NCBI GenBank assembly: GCA_029465975.1
Contig: CM055760.1
Coordinates: 6,749,610 to 6,813,609, forward strand
Direction: 5' to 3'
Source: Dallia pectoralis
Lineage: Eukaryota > Chordata > Actinopteri > Esociformes > Umbridae
DNA: 64,000 bases
Every line of letters starts with the position of its first letter. Position 1 is the first letter of the stretch. A program made the position numbers and the translations under genes. A model generated the notes under the pieces. The model did not search any database and was not told the DNA's origin. It saw nothing but the letters and a program-made list of their open reading frames with translations. Of this stretch, positions 45,201 to 56,000 are shown piece after piece.

Positions 45201-48106
45201 ACCGTGTACTACCACTGTGTGTTGTCATTGTGTACCGTGTATTACCACTGTGTGTTGTCATTGTGCTGGTTGGTCATGCCGACACTGGACCTCAGTTGAG
45301 GATTACGCTAACATGTAACCAGTAACTTCCTTCCTCTGGTGTTGACCCGAAATCGGCAATGTGGAAAGTTTAAGTGGTAGTGTTGTCCTAAACGTTCACC
45401 TTGTTTGTCCTCTTCCAGAACGATCTGATGAACAAGCCTGAATGTCCCAAGATGTGTGCCTACAAACTGGTCACTGTGAAGTTCAAGTGGTGGGGCCTCC
45501 AGACCAAAGTAGAGAACTTTATCCACAAGGTCTCTGTCCAATTTAATCTCTAATAAATTCCACTAAAAAGGCCTTTTACAGGCAGGGGGATTTGGGCAAT
45601 AAAGCCCTTAACCAGTCCTATAAACGGCTGGGCACCATTTGTATGCTTCATCGAAAAGCGCTAACTAGCTTAGCACTAAGACTGGATGTGTATAGGAACC
45701 GCTAGCACGCTGATGTTGCCCTGTGTAACTGTGTCGTTCTCTGGGCCTCTCCTCCAGCAAGAGAAGCGCATCTTCACCAACTTCCATCGCCAGTTGTTCT
45801 GTTGGATTGACAACTGGGTGGAGCTGACCATGGCCGACATCCGACGGATGGAAGAGGAGACCAAGAAAGAGCTGGAAGAGGTAACGCACCTGCGGGTGTC
45901 CCGCGATTGTGTCGTGCCTCACAGTTAGACAATGACGCGTCTTCTGATAACGATGACGTCACTCAGTCCTGATTCCAGAGGTATGAAGAGGTCAGGGAAG
46001 ACAAAGGAAATGTATTTTCCCACTAGGACTGACTCCCAGTAACCTCGAATGGCCCTGGCCTTTAACTCTCCTATGAGGTTCTCTAATTGGTTTCGGCTGA
46101 CCGTTCTACTCTGCCGCCTTTAGATGCGCGAGAAGGGAAACGTGCGAGGAACCTCCGCAACCGAAGAGTAACCCCGCCTCTGTAGGTCAAAGGTCACATG
46201 CAGGCTGAGTAAGTTCCCTGTCAGGACACGGGAAATGACATCCATCCCGGGTGGATTCATGCTGTGCCTGCGCTCGCCGTCTTTGTTTTTCCTGTTTCCA
46301 CACACACACGTTTCTCTGTCGCTCATCGCCCATTCTGTCTCATTTCCAGCTGCATGTTGCCTGTCTGATCAAATCTAGCCGTTTGCTGGATCTGTACTCC
46401 AGTTTTGATTCTACTTATTCTCTTGGTTCTTTAAGTCATGTCTCTCTTTCTGCAGTTCTGGCTGAAGATGCGACTGCATGAAGTCTTCATCTTTTTAATT
46501 TTCATTTCTTTAACCTTCATTTGTTTTGCCATCTTCCTTTTTTACGTGTGTGTGTGTTTCTGTTTGTGTGTGTGTGTGTTCTTTTTGTGTTTTCATGTTG
46601 CCTGAAGTGAGGGAATGCTCTAAATCTGTGTCATTTGAAAATAATATGAGTTTCCACTGTGATGGAGTTGGCTTAAGGTGATAGCCAGTCAGAGGGAAAA
46701 TCCTCTTCTGTATGACATCAGCTGAACAGGGATGGTAGTTTATTACGTTTGAAGAAATACCTGGTCATCTTAGTCCCTCCATCACAGGGGTTTCTGTGAC
46801 ACACACACAGGATTTATATCTCCCGTTTCCAATTTCGCTACCCCGTTTCCTCCCGTCTCTCATCGCGCTACCCCGTTTCCTCCTGTCTCTCATTGCGCTA
46901 CCCTGTTTCCTCCCGTCTGTCATTGCGCTACCCCGTTTCCTCCCGTCTCTCATCGCGCTACCCCGTTTCCTCCCGTCTCTCATCGCGCTACCCCGTTTCC
47001 TCCCGTCTCTCATCGCGCTACCCCGTTTCCTCCCGTCTCTCATCGCGCTACCCCGTTTCCTCCCGTCTCTCATCGCGCTACCCCGTTTCCTCCCGTCTCT
47101 CATCGCGCTACCCCGTTTCCTCCCGTCTCTCATTGCGCTACCCCGTTTCCTCCCGTCTCTCGTCGCGCTACCCCGTTTCCTCCCGTCTCTCGTCGCGCTA
47201 CCCCGTTTCCTCCCGTCTTTCGTCGCGCTACCCCGTTTCCTCCCGTCTTTCATTGCGCTACCCCGTTTCCTCTCGTCTTTCATTGTGCTACCCCGTTTCC
47301 TCCCGTTTGTCATTGCGCTACCCTGTTTCCTCCCGTCTCTCATTGCGCTACCCCGTTTCCTCCCGTCTCATTGCGCTACCCCGTTTCCTCCCGTCTCTCA
47401 TTGCGCTACCCCGTTTCCTCCCGTCTGTCATTGCGCTACCCCGTTTCCTCCCGTCTGTCATTGCGCTACCCCGTTTCCTCCCGTCTGTCATTGCGCTACC
47501 CCGTTTCCTCCCGTCTGTCATTGCGCTACCCCGTTTCCTCCCGTCTGTCATTGCGCTACCCCGTTTCCTCCCCATTGCGCTACCCCGTTTTCCTCTCATT
47601 GCGCTACCCCGTTTCCTCCCGTCTTTCATTGCGCTACCCCGTTTCCTCCCGTCTCTCTCATTGCGCTACCCCCGTTTCCTCCCGTCTCTCATTGCGCTAC
47701 CCCGTTTACCCCGTTTCCTCCCGTCTCTCATTGCGCTACCCCGTTTCCTCCCGTCTGTCATTGCGCTACCCCGTTTCCTCCCGTCTCTCATTGCGCTACC
47801 CCGTTTCCTCCCGTCTCTCATTGCGCTACCCCGTTTCCTCCCGTCTCTCATTGCGCTACCCCGTTTCCTCCCGTCTCTCATTGCGCTACCCCGTTTCCTC
47901 CCGTCTGTCATTGCGCTACCCCGTTTCCTCCCGTCTCTCATTGCGCTACCCCGTTTCCTCCCGTCTGTCATTGCGCTACCCCGTTTCCTCCCGTCTGTCA
48001 TTGCGCTACCCCGTTTCCTCCCGTCTCTGATTTTTCTACCCTCTTCTTCCCACAGCTTCGTAAGTCAGGTCAGGTTCGAGGCATGAGTGCGGCTCACGAG
48101 CAGTGA
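36252..48106 (+). CDS. PITPNB: PITPNB, phosphatidylinositol transfer protein beta (complete)
   Basis: Soluble START-like protein that exchanges phosphatidylinositol and phosphatidylcholine (beta also sphingomyelin) between membranes, mainly Golgi/ER. Exons: 1) 36252-36271 (MVLIKE); 2) 39224-39254; 3) 41034-41179; 4) 41789-41880; 5) 42004-42011, an 8-nt microexon; 6) 42655-42813; 7) 44751-44828; 8) 45419-45529; 9) 45758-45880; then either 10a) 46124-46171 or 10b) 48056-48106. Products are 271 or 272 residues, against 271 in human. Family marks are EASKNETGGGEGIEVL, the lipid-pocket NAYPYCRT with its Cys, and KFKWWGLQ whose Trp pair inserts into membranes. All phases close. It reads closer to the beta than the alpha paralogue (ending VRGTSA; VLIKE start). 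Intron 2 carries a Tc1 remnant, intron 6 a 5S-like retroposon. Confidence 0.96.
36272..39223 (+). other. PITPNB: PITPNB intron 1
   Basis: A 2.95-kb AT-rich intron with no ORF, transposon end or tandem array that I can recognise. This is notable beside the repeat-filled TTC28 introns. Confidence 0.6.
40170..40846 (-). mobile_element. Tc1/mariner transposon remnant in PITPNB intron 2
   Basis: On the - strand KHGGSNLMVWG (around 40221-40250) matches the Tc1 G-G-S-x-M-V-W-G block. The high-coordinate end (~40800-40846) has the complement of the same terminal repeat as the 8797 element (TTGTTCAAAAGACAGGGGTCA on -). The low end and the C-terminal N-P-I-E block are missing. It is the same family as the copy in TTC28 intron 6. 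Confidence 0.7.
42004..42011 (+). CDS. PITPNB: PITPNB 8-nt microexon
   Basis: Exon 4 ends one base into a codon (CGC ACG G). The bases TTATAACG, bounded by CCTACAG before and GTAAGTGG after, complete V-I-T. The next exon opens N-E-Y-M-K-D-D, which matches the conserved YCRT-(I/V)-(V/I)-T-NEYMKDD block. Without these eight bases the frame breaks, so the microexon is required. Confidence 0.9.
44283..44595 (+). mobile_element. 5S-like retroposon copy in PITPNB intron 6
   Basis: CCCTGGATGGGAGACCAGATG contains the 5S rRNA internal-control motif GGATGGGAGACC. It is followed by CCCAGTGCCCCATGGCAGTG, then GTGGTCATTTAAAGTTCCC and TCTGGCCCTCATACCCAT. I recall this order from a retroposon common in salmonid and related fish genomes. 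The copy is diverged, with no flanking repeats found. Confidence 0.55.
44835..45270. repeat. 24-bp minisatellite after the PITPNB exon 7 donor, ~18 copies
   Basis: Unit GTACTACCACTGTGTGTTGT then CATT, starting a few bases after the donor (TGGAAG/GTATAGTACATCC). Variants GTGGGTTG and GTACCGTG. The unit does not repeat the donor. Confidence 0.92.
46124..46171 (+). CDS. PITPNB: PITPNB alternative terminal exon 10a
   Basis: A TTTAG acceptor is followed by 15 codons and TAA, encoding MREKGNVRGTSATEE. It is in phase with exon 9 and resembles the main mammalian tail (M-R-K-R-G-S-V-R-G-T-S-A). The PKC-site serine of mammals (Ser262) is Asn here. Use of this exon gives a 271-residue protein. Confidence 0.85.
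   Translation: MREKGNVRGTSATEE
46835..48030. repeat. 30-bp pyrimidine-rich minisatellite, ~40 copies
   Basis: Unit CATTGCGCTACCCCGTTTCC then TCCCGTCTCT, with CATCG and CGTCG variants in the first half and TCTGTC in the second. It lies between PITPNB exons 10a and 10b and ends 25 bp before the 10b acceptor. Short or broken units occur at ~47360, 47570-47610 and 47700. Confidence 0.95.
48056..48106 (+). CDS. PITPNB: PITPNB alternative terminal exon 10b
   Basis: A pyrimidine-rich CCCACAG acceptor is followed by 16 codons and TGA, encoding LRKSGQVRGMSAAHEQ. It is in phase with exon 9, giving a 272-residue protein, and resembles the second splice form of mammals, in which the serine is replaced by Gln. 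The 1.2 kb 30-bp minisatellite lies between 10a and this acceptor. Confidence 0.85.
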   Translation, partial: LRKSGQVRGMSAAHEQ

Positions 48107-50790
48107 GGTTGACCAACCAAACCCTTCTATGATGATGATGATGATGATGACGACGTTGATGTCACCATGCCCACAGAAAAGATGAAGGCAGCCGCTTTAC
48201 TTCCTGATTCATAGGGGGGTTTGTCCTGATTGGTCTCTAGTACTGTATCGAACCCCAATCACACGCCTCCTATTCACACAGAAAAAGAACAGCATTTTTG
48301 CATTAAATAAAAAAAATATAAAAAATTTGCACAGGAAGGTAAATTTAAATTGCCTGTCAATTGAATTGGTAGTTGACTAAAAGACAGGCTTCATTTGTGT
48401 GCAGTAACACAGAAAGCCAAGCCTTTTGAACAGACTAGATTGTTATTTTGTTATTTTACAGTTCTTCTATGTAATAATTTCCCCCAAAAATTGGAAATCA
48501 ATTTATCAAGCATTGGACCAATGTTTTATGTTTATTTTTTCAAATGTATTTTTTTTGTGTGTGTTTTGTTCATTGTATATGTTGTTCTGCCAGAATTTTA
48601 GTTAATGATTATCCATGTTTCCTCCTGAAACCCCAGTCTGTATATACTACCCCTGTAGTTATAGTGTTCAGATGAATTCTAAAATGGCCACCTATTCCAT
48701 ACAGTGGACAGTTGGTGTGGTGAGGGCTGTATCTGAATGTGGTATCGTTTCGGATGTAGATGAATCTCTTCAAACCCCCGGTCGCTGTCCTTGTCGTTGG
48801 TCTGACAGGTGACCAGGGGGTGGCTGGTTGTTTGATTTGACCCGGGCTCGTCCATGCCTGTTGCTGTCTCGTGTGACATGTAATGCTTCTGCATGATTTG
48901 ATTATTTGTTGCTAGCTTCAGCTGGGCTCCCAATCACACCGCATGTGCTGCAGATGGCTCCGTGCTTACACCTTAGGACGTGTGCGTGCGTGTGTGTGTG
49001 CGTGTGCGTGCGTGCGTGCGTGCGTGTGTGCGTGTGTGTTGCTACCCGATCTAGCCCGTGGTACACAAGCTTAGTGTTGTGACTGCAACTGGCCCTAAAA
49101 CTCATTTTCAACTGGCCTTTCAATGCATTTCCCGATAAGACCGAATCAAAATGGACCTAAACTGGTTTTAACTAAAGGGCTGGGCTGTCCGTGTGCAAAC
49201 TAGCTTCTATTTTGCTATACTGATTATAATGAGGATAACGTATGGTGTGTGTATACAGTAACTGTTTTGGTATATCCCCTCCCCGGGCAATTGTTGTTCT
49301 GACGGAGCAAGCGAAAATCTGTCTTACGGAGACGTTGTGATGTGAGTGGTTTGGCATACATATGATTCCTGTTGTCGAGTGGTTTGTTGCTGTGTTATTG
49401 CATTATCTGATCATGTTGTCATTTCCTTCTGCTAACGGTTTACGGTTTTAAACATTTAGGTCTTTTCATGTTTACCCTCAAGTGTTAAGATGAGTCCCTT
49501 TATTTCAGAGCTGCAGCAAATACCTGTAGTTCAGGTATCCTGTGTACTCCGATTATCTAGAATGGCACAACCCCCTAATATATGCCCCTCGGCATGTTGG
49601 TTGCATCGAGACGATAGCTGGACTATGGCACCATTTTAAATATGTTAGAGTAACATTTAAGCTTCCATTACGAGGGAGGGACAGAGACATGGCCCTTGTG
49701 ACGGTCTCTGTGTCCTATGGAAGCTATTACTAGGTTAGTAGCACTATCGTTGACCTTTCATGTTTCATATCTACAGTTAGTTATGGTCAGGCTGACACAA
49801 CCCGTCCATGGCTGTATTCCTACAGAGGAAGTCTCTGTTCACCATGTGGTGAGCTGTTTCTGCCAGTACTGTCTAGTACACAGGTTGCATGTTTGAGGTA
49901 AACAATTGGGTGTGATGAATTTGGTAAGCTCAGTCAGGGTCATGTGCTGTTCAGGGACTGTTTTACTTTTTCTATCTTTTGGGGGGTAACCCCACTAATG
50001 GTTTTCATCAGCAGTGTCACATACCTCTGTACAGTGTCACAGCAGGATAATGCATGTCTCTAAGTAAGCAAAGGCGTTTTTCCTTTTCCATCTAGTGACA
50101 TTTTCTCTACTGTTATTTGCAGCAGTATTAACAGATATTTGATGTCTACATTTACACTCGCTGAAAGTGTACTCCCATTATACCGTTTCAGATATTTGAT
50201 CTCCGGGTAATGACACCCTCTAGTGAGACACTGGTAAAAGTGAAACTGTATTTTTATTTAATTACTCTTGGCTCATTTTATTGTTCTTACCGTTTCCTTC
50301 CTAGATTTTAGCCATTCCTTTTGGATCTGTGTGTTAGGAGGGAGATGTATCCGATGGTCAGACTCCTAATAGTCACGGGTGTAGTTTGGTCGTTCACGGG
50401 GAGTGCTCCCCAGTGGTTCACATTGTTCCATAGCCCAGCACTAATTCATCATTCAACCACTTCTCACCAAGCCACTGATGAGATTGATCATGGGCTACTG
50501 TTGTGTTGGAGCAAATGTGTCCCTCGTGTGGATCTCACTACCGCCAACCAATTGTCATCCTGTTTTGGTCTTGACATCATGACGAAGCACTTGCTAAATC
50601 TACTGTTTGTTTTTCTTTAAAGTAAAGGATTAATTATGCTTAAAAATGTCTCTACGGTGAAATTCAGGGGAATTTAGTAGTGAATGTAAAACATTTTGTT
50701 TTATCATTTCACAGCTTCTGAGCTGTGACAAGGTCTATAGACAATGGAATTTAACAGAATATCTAATAAAACTGAACACAAAACTCTTTT
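48107..50790 (+). other. PITPNB: PITPNB 3' UTR region
   Basis: AT-rich, no coding potential recognised. A proximal AATAAA lies at 48306-48311. A distal AATAAA at 50765-50770 is a plausible end for a long 3' UTR. A GT/GC-rich microsatellite sits at ~48980-49040 and a (GATGAT)n patch at ~48129-48148. The last ~100 bases face the NAA25 poly(A) signal on the other strand. Confidence 0.5.
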
Positions 50791-50859
50791 CTGCAGCCTG
50801 TCTAGTGTTGTTCTTCAGTATAAAAGCTTGCACATTTAGAGACAAACAACCGTGATATA

Positions 50860-52771
50860 TTTATTAAAAAAAAACTCCTTTTGACATTCCAGTGTTTCTG
50901 TTTTCCATTTTCTACCTAAAATAAGAGACTGGTTGAGATGACCCATCAGATTGTCAACCTCTTCTCTCAACAAGGATATGACTTCTACTCAGCCTGTCTT
51001 TCCTGGGGTTTGTGTACATCGATGTGTCATCTTTAGAGGAGTCTGTTGTGTGTCTGGGAGGATTGTCAAAACGCCGCCCCCCCACTCTTGCCTCGTCTAA
51101 AAAAGGACCGGAAAAAAACAACAAACCAAAGTGTATTGTTCAACAGCTCCCTGCAGTTATTAGTATTGTAGTGCCCTCTAGTGGCTGTGATCCTAAACTT
51201 CTGCCAGTTTAGTGCCTTAGTTTAAGGGCTGATTATTCTAGTTTGCTACATGGGTTCTGCAATATTGTATAGAACTAAATGCATAGAAATGTTTTGCAGG
51301 TATTCCCTATTCAAGTCAAAGACTAGGGCCCATCTATGCATTTAATTGTATTTAATGACCAGCCCCTGGAGACTAAACTACTAAAAACTTTGCAAATGTC
51401 TCGGAACTGCACACAATTTATTATCACTTCACCTGGATATGTCCATTATTAAAAGGATCAAATCTAAAACACTCTCAGCCATCCAGAAGTGGAGTCATGT
51501 AACAGAATGACCCATGTACTTGGTATAGAAATACACACAAAATATTTACTAGACATTGTGATAGTGACATAAATTGTGAGTCGTTCAGTGCACCTCCCAT
51601 CACCATTGAAGCCAGACGGGAGCAAAGACTAGAGTTACCCTGAGCAACTCCGCAGAGCTACTAAGTTTCCCCCAGAACATATTACTTATTAATCACCCTT
51701 TCAATTCTCATTAGGATCTGACAATTTGGCGGCCTTCACATCTAGAAATCTTTGGATTTTAGCCATTGTCTGCTACTACACTTTAACTATAAGTTGTAGA
51801 GCTCTCTGGTTTTTACAATGGCAAATCATCCATCCACTTGACTGTGACAACTACCCAGACACATCACACCCACAGACAAACGCATAAAAAAAAGACCTAA
51901 AAATACATTCAAGTATTGTATGCATTTTCAGATTCAGGTATTCTAATGTCATTGTTTTTGACTTGGTGCTTTTCAGTAACTACAGACAGGGTTTCAAAGT
52001 AACAAACAAAACACAAAGGTTAAAACTGAGTTGGGGATTGAGGGCGGATATCAGGCAGGCATGGTCTGACGGAGTCGCCCCGATGGGTACACCATATCCG
52101 AGGGCAGATCTGAGGGACTTTCCAAGCGGTCTGCAGAGTCCCTTCTCCCATCGGCTGCTCCCAGATCAGCGTAGTCGCACAGTTTATCAGGTGGCTGATA
52201 AGGCCTGAAGTTACAGTGTTGTGCATTCTTGAAACAGACCGTTGCATGTAGGATCTGGAAAACCATCTCGGTCAAGCAGTCTGAACTTTTATTACAGTGA
52301 GGCATTTTTTCGCAGTGACCAGTCTTGGCCTTTATGATCAGACTTGGAGAGTACAGAAGTCCATTAGTAACTAAGGGAGAAAGGTTCCTCATTCAGGATC
52401 TGTTGAGGAGTTGATTATTTGATATTCGGTCGTCTTCAGACTATGTACAATAATTTATTGAAGTAGTTCATCAAAAAATGCCTATGGCTCTAGGATGCTG
52501 GAGGTTTCCTGTGATGTTATCACAATATAACAGATGTGTGCTTCTGCATCGAAAGCAGTGAAAATGGGAGACAGAGTCCTGTGTCATTATATGAGGAGAA
52601 ACCCAAGGGAAAAGTGATGGACGTGGGCAAGGAAAAGAAAATGGAGAAATGTAAAAGCAAGGGTGCCTTGGTGGCAGGTGATGTCCTTCAAGAGGGGCCG
52701 GGCAAGGAGAAGGCTTCAGGTCGGCGTGAAATTAGCCGATTGACAGTATAATGGTGGCCGAGTGTTATGGG
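50860..52771 (-). other. NAA25: NAA25 3' UTR region
   Basis: On the - strand, sequence downstream of the NAA25 stop has an AATAAA at 52450-52455 (TTTATT on +) and another at 50860-50865. The second lies about 90 bp from the distal PITPNB signal, so the two genes may end almost against each other. No exon or mobile element recognised inside. Confidence 0.4.
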
Positions 52772-52964
52772 TTATATTTTAATGCTCTTCAGCGACTCTG
52801 CCCTCTTCCTCAGTAGGTCCCCCAGCTCCTGCAATGAGCCAAGATAGCTACTCTGAACCTTGTCCATGGCAACCCGGGTGAACCCACACTCCTCCTGAGA
52901 GAAATAAGATCAAGTGTTAGGAGACAGTCTGAACCAAAGACACAAAGGCAATGCTTAAGCAACT

Positions 52965-53005
<41 letters not shown>

Positions 53006-56000
53006 GTGTCTGCTGGTTTCCTTCCTCCAGGGTGAGGGCTGCTAGCTTAAGTACGGTCAGCTGGGCCTCCTGGGCCTTAATGTGGTCCAGAGCCTGGGTG
53101 AGAACACCCTGTAGACTGCCAGTCCATTCCTGGAAGCCACACAGAACCACTGGCTGTGGAGCCAGAGGTATGAGAGGTAAACAGGGAGCCACACGGAACC
53201 ACTGGCTGTGGAGACTGAGGTATGAGAGGTAAACTGGGAGCCACACAGAACCACTGGCCGTGGAGACAGAGGTATTAGAGGTAAACTGGGAGCCACACAG
53301 AACCACTGGCTGTGGAGACTGAGGTATTAGAGGTAAACTGGAAGCCACACAGAACCACTGGCTGTGGAGACAGAGGTATTAGAGGTAAACTGGGAGCCAC
53401 ACAGAACCACTGGCTGTGGAGACTGAGGTATTAGAGGTAAAGGGCGGTGTGGAAACAGGAGGGGGTTGGGTGAATTACCGTGGCTGTGCACGTGTCCTTT
53501 TTCTTCTTCTTCCTCTTCTTCTGTAGGCTGGACTTGAGCGGCCGCAGGACACTGGCTGTGTAACTTGCCACCCAGAGCACCACACACACAGTCTGATGGG
53601 GAAACGCACAATATTACACACGTCAAAAACCCAAAGAACATTTACGTGCAGCTTTGTGCGTTTCATGGTCTGTTGTTTCCATGGTGATAATACACATCGT
53701 TCACAGCAGGAAGTTGACAACTCTGACCTCCAGGAAGAAGACAAGCGTTTCTAGGAGGGAGGGTCGGGTCTTCAATCGTTTGTCTATCATCTCCAACACT
53801 TCCCCTTTACATCTGCTCAGCATCTCTGCATGTCAAGGGAGAAGATGGGCATCAGGAATCGTCCAGCAACACCGGTGATCAGACGGACATTATTTCATCA
53901 ACGCGTCTTACCCTGCAGTTGTACCACTATGGATTTAAAGGTGTTACAGATCTGGCTTTGAAGTTCCGACGAGTCATCTGGCGAGGAAAACCAAAGACAA
54001 CGACAAATGACAACCACGTCCACTGTCCCCTAAACCTCTCCAACACTCCTCTAGCCCCCTTCCACCCATTCCCAGTCCTGCCGCTCCTGTTGATGGACAC
54101 ACGGTTGGAGGCCAACGGTAGGGGACCCTAGCATCCCTCCCTCCTCTTCCTCTGGTGAGCCCCGTCTTACCCAGTCCAGCGGTCTCTAGTTCTTGTAGAG
54201 TCAGTAATAGATGCAGAGTGGAGGCCTGACAGTGACAGCTGCCACTAGACAGGGCAGAGGCCAGGCGGGACAAGGGAGGGCCCAGGAACGGGTACTGGAA
54301 CAACACAACAACAGTTAGTGGCCCAGCACGGCGCAGTCGGTACAAGCGCGTCGCTAACAATGTCAGGGTCGCTGGTTTGATTCCCCGGACAGGATAACAA
54401 ACGGATGGATGCAAATTGATGACAGGAAATGATTGTGAAGGTACCGTGTGGGTACCTTTGTCTGTTTCTCTGTAATCCGGCCCGCCTCCTGTAGAGTCTG
54501 GTCTAGCTGGGAGAGGAGGTTCTGGAGGGTTGAGCTATTGGCCGACATGCCGTTCTCATTGGTCTTATCGGAGTTCCTTGGCGAGGGGGCGTGTCCATGC
54601 AGAGCCATTGACGCGAGGAGGCGGAGCGTGAGAGAGCGGACCTTCAGCCAGACCGACTCTTCTTCGAGAGACAGGCGACGATGTTCCTCTGTCAGCTCCC
54701 TGAAACACACACACTCTTTACTGACTGGCATGGACAAATATTTGGTGAAGTTGTGCCAAAGGTGTGTGTGTGTGTGTGCGCGCGCATGCATACCTATCCT
54801 TCGGGTCCCAGCTGACGAGGACAGTCAGGTCACGGTTGTCCCTCATGTTGTCCCAAGGAATGTCCTCCTCCTCAGCACACACACCCATGGCCTTCACACT
54901 CTCCTCCAGAGTCAGTGTACTGAAACAAAACAGTAACATGTTCCAGGCATGTGTGTGTGTGCTGACTTGCCAGACACTGACAACCCTAATGCAATACAAT
55001 CAGTTTTATTTTGTACAGATATGTCTGTTTGCGTCACAAACACAGGGTTCGTTAGCCACATTAACGAGAGTATGGGCGTAATCTGTCAAAACATGAATGA
55101 AAATGATTCCACAATGTTGGGAAGAGTTGTCTTCAGATTTGGGTCCAAAGCTGCTGGAACTGATTCATTCATCTTTCTTTGTGGAAGAGGTGGTGCCATC
55201 AATCCCAATGTACTGGCATACAGATACCACCTTAATGTTTATGCACTTTAAAAAACATTAGTAAACTGAAAAAAATGATTGTGTGTGTACTAACATGTCA
55301 GCTTCGGTGTACAGGTCCAGTAACATCCTCTCCGTGCGGACTTGAGCAAAGTGCAGGGACTGGTTAAGCCGGGTCCTAAACGCTATGAATTCTGGGATTT
55401 TCTCAAAAGCACCATACTTATAAGCCTGGATGATGTACTCTGAGGTCTGGAGAGAAAACAAACATCAGACTTGGGGGGAAAAAAGGTACGAACATCAACA
55501 GATGTGAACAATAAAACACAATGGGACACAGCACTTAGCCATGATAGAACCAACATGTAAGCAATAACACACAAGGGGACACAGCACATAGCCATGATAT
55601 AATAGCAAAATATAACAAACCAGCGAGACGCTGTACAGACATTAGAAACTGATAACCAATTCTATTAGCGGTAGAAAGGGATGGTATACCCATGATACAT
55701 GTTGTCATATGTTTGCATTAGTATAGGTTTATAAGGCATATTTAAACAGGAACTCACATCTTTCTGGTTTGAGTGGAAAAACCTGAGGGAGAAGTTGCAA
55801 GACTGGGAGGCTGCAGCAAACTGGCCCAATGAACCAGCATACCGAGTTAACAGATACCTGGGGGAGGAAAACCATACAAGGATTTACACAATGAACCATA
55901 ACCAATAGATAGCCTGGACCCACTATGTATACACATAACCGATACATACTGAGACATATACATAACAAGGGACAGTGAGACGGGGGACAGGTGTGGCAGA

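Noticed and set aside
46765..48001. Long ORFs on both strands with R-K-R-G-S-A-M or Y-P-V-S-S-R-L repeats
   Set aside because: Produced by the 30-bp array between the PITPNB terminal exons; only the 17 codons of exon 10b are supported.
54317..54400. A functional tRNA gene
   Set aside because: A- and B-box-like motifs are present, but the arms do not pair into a cloverleaf; better read as a SINE head.
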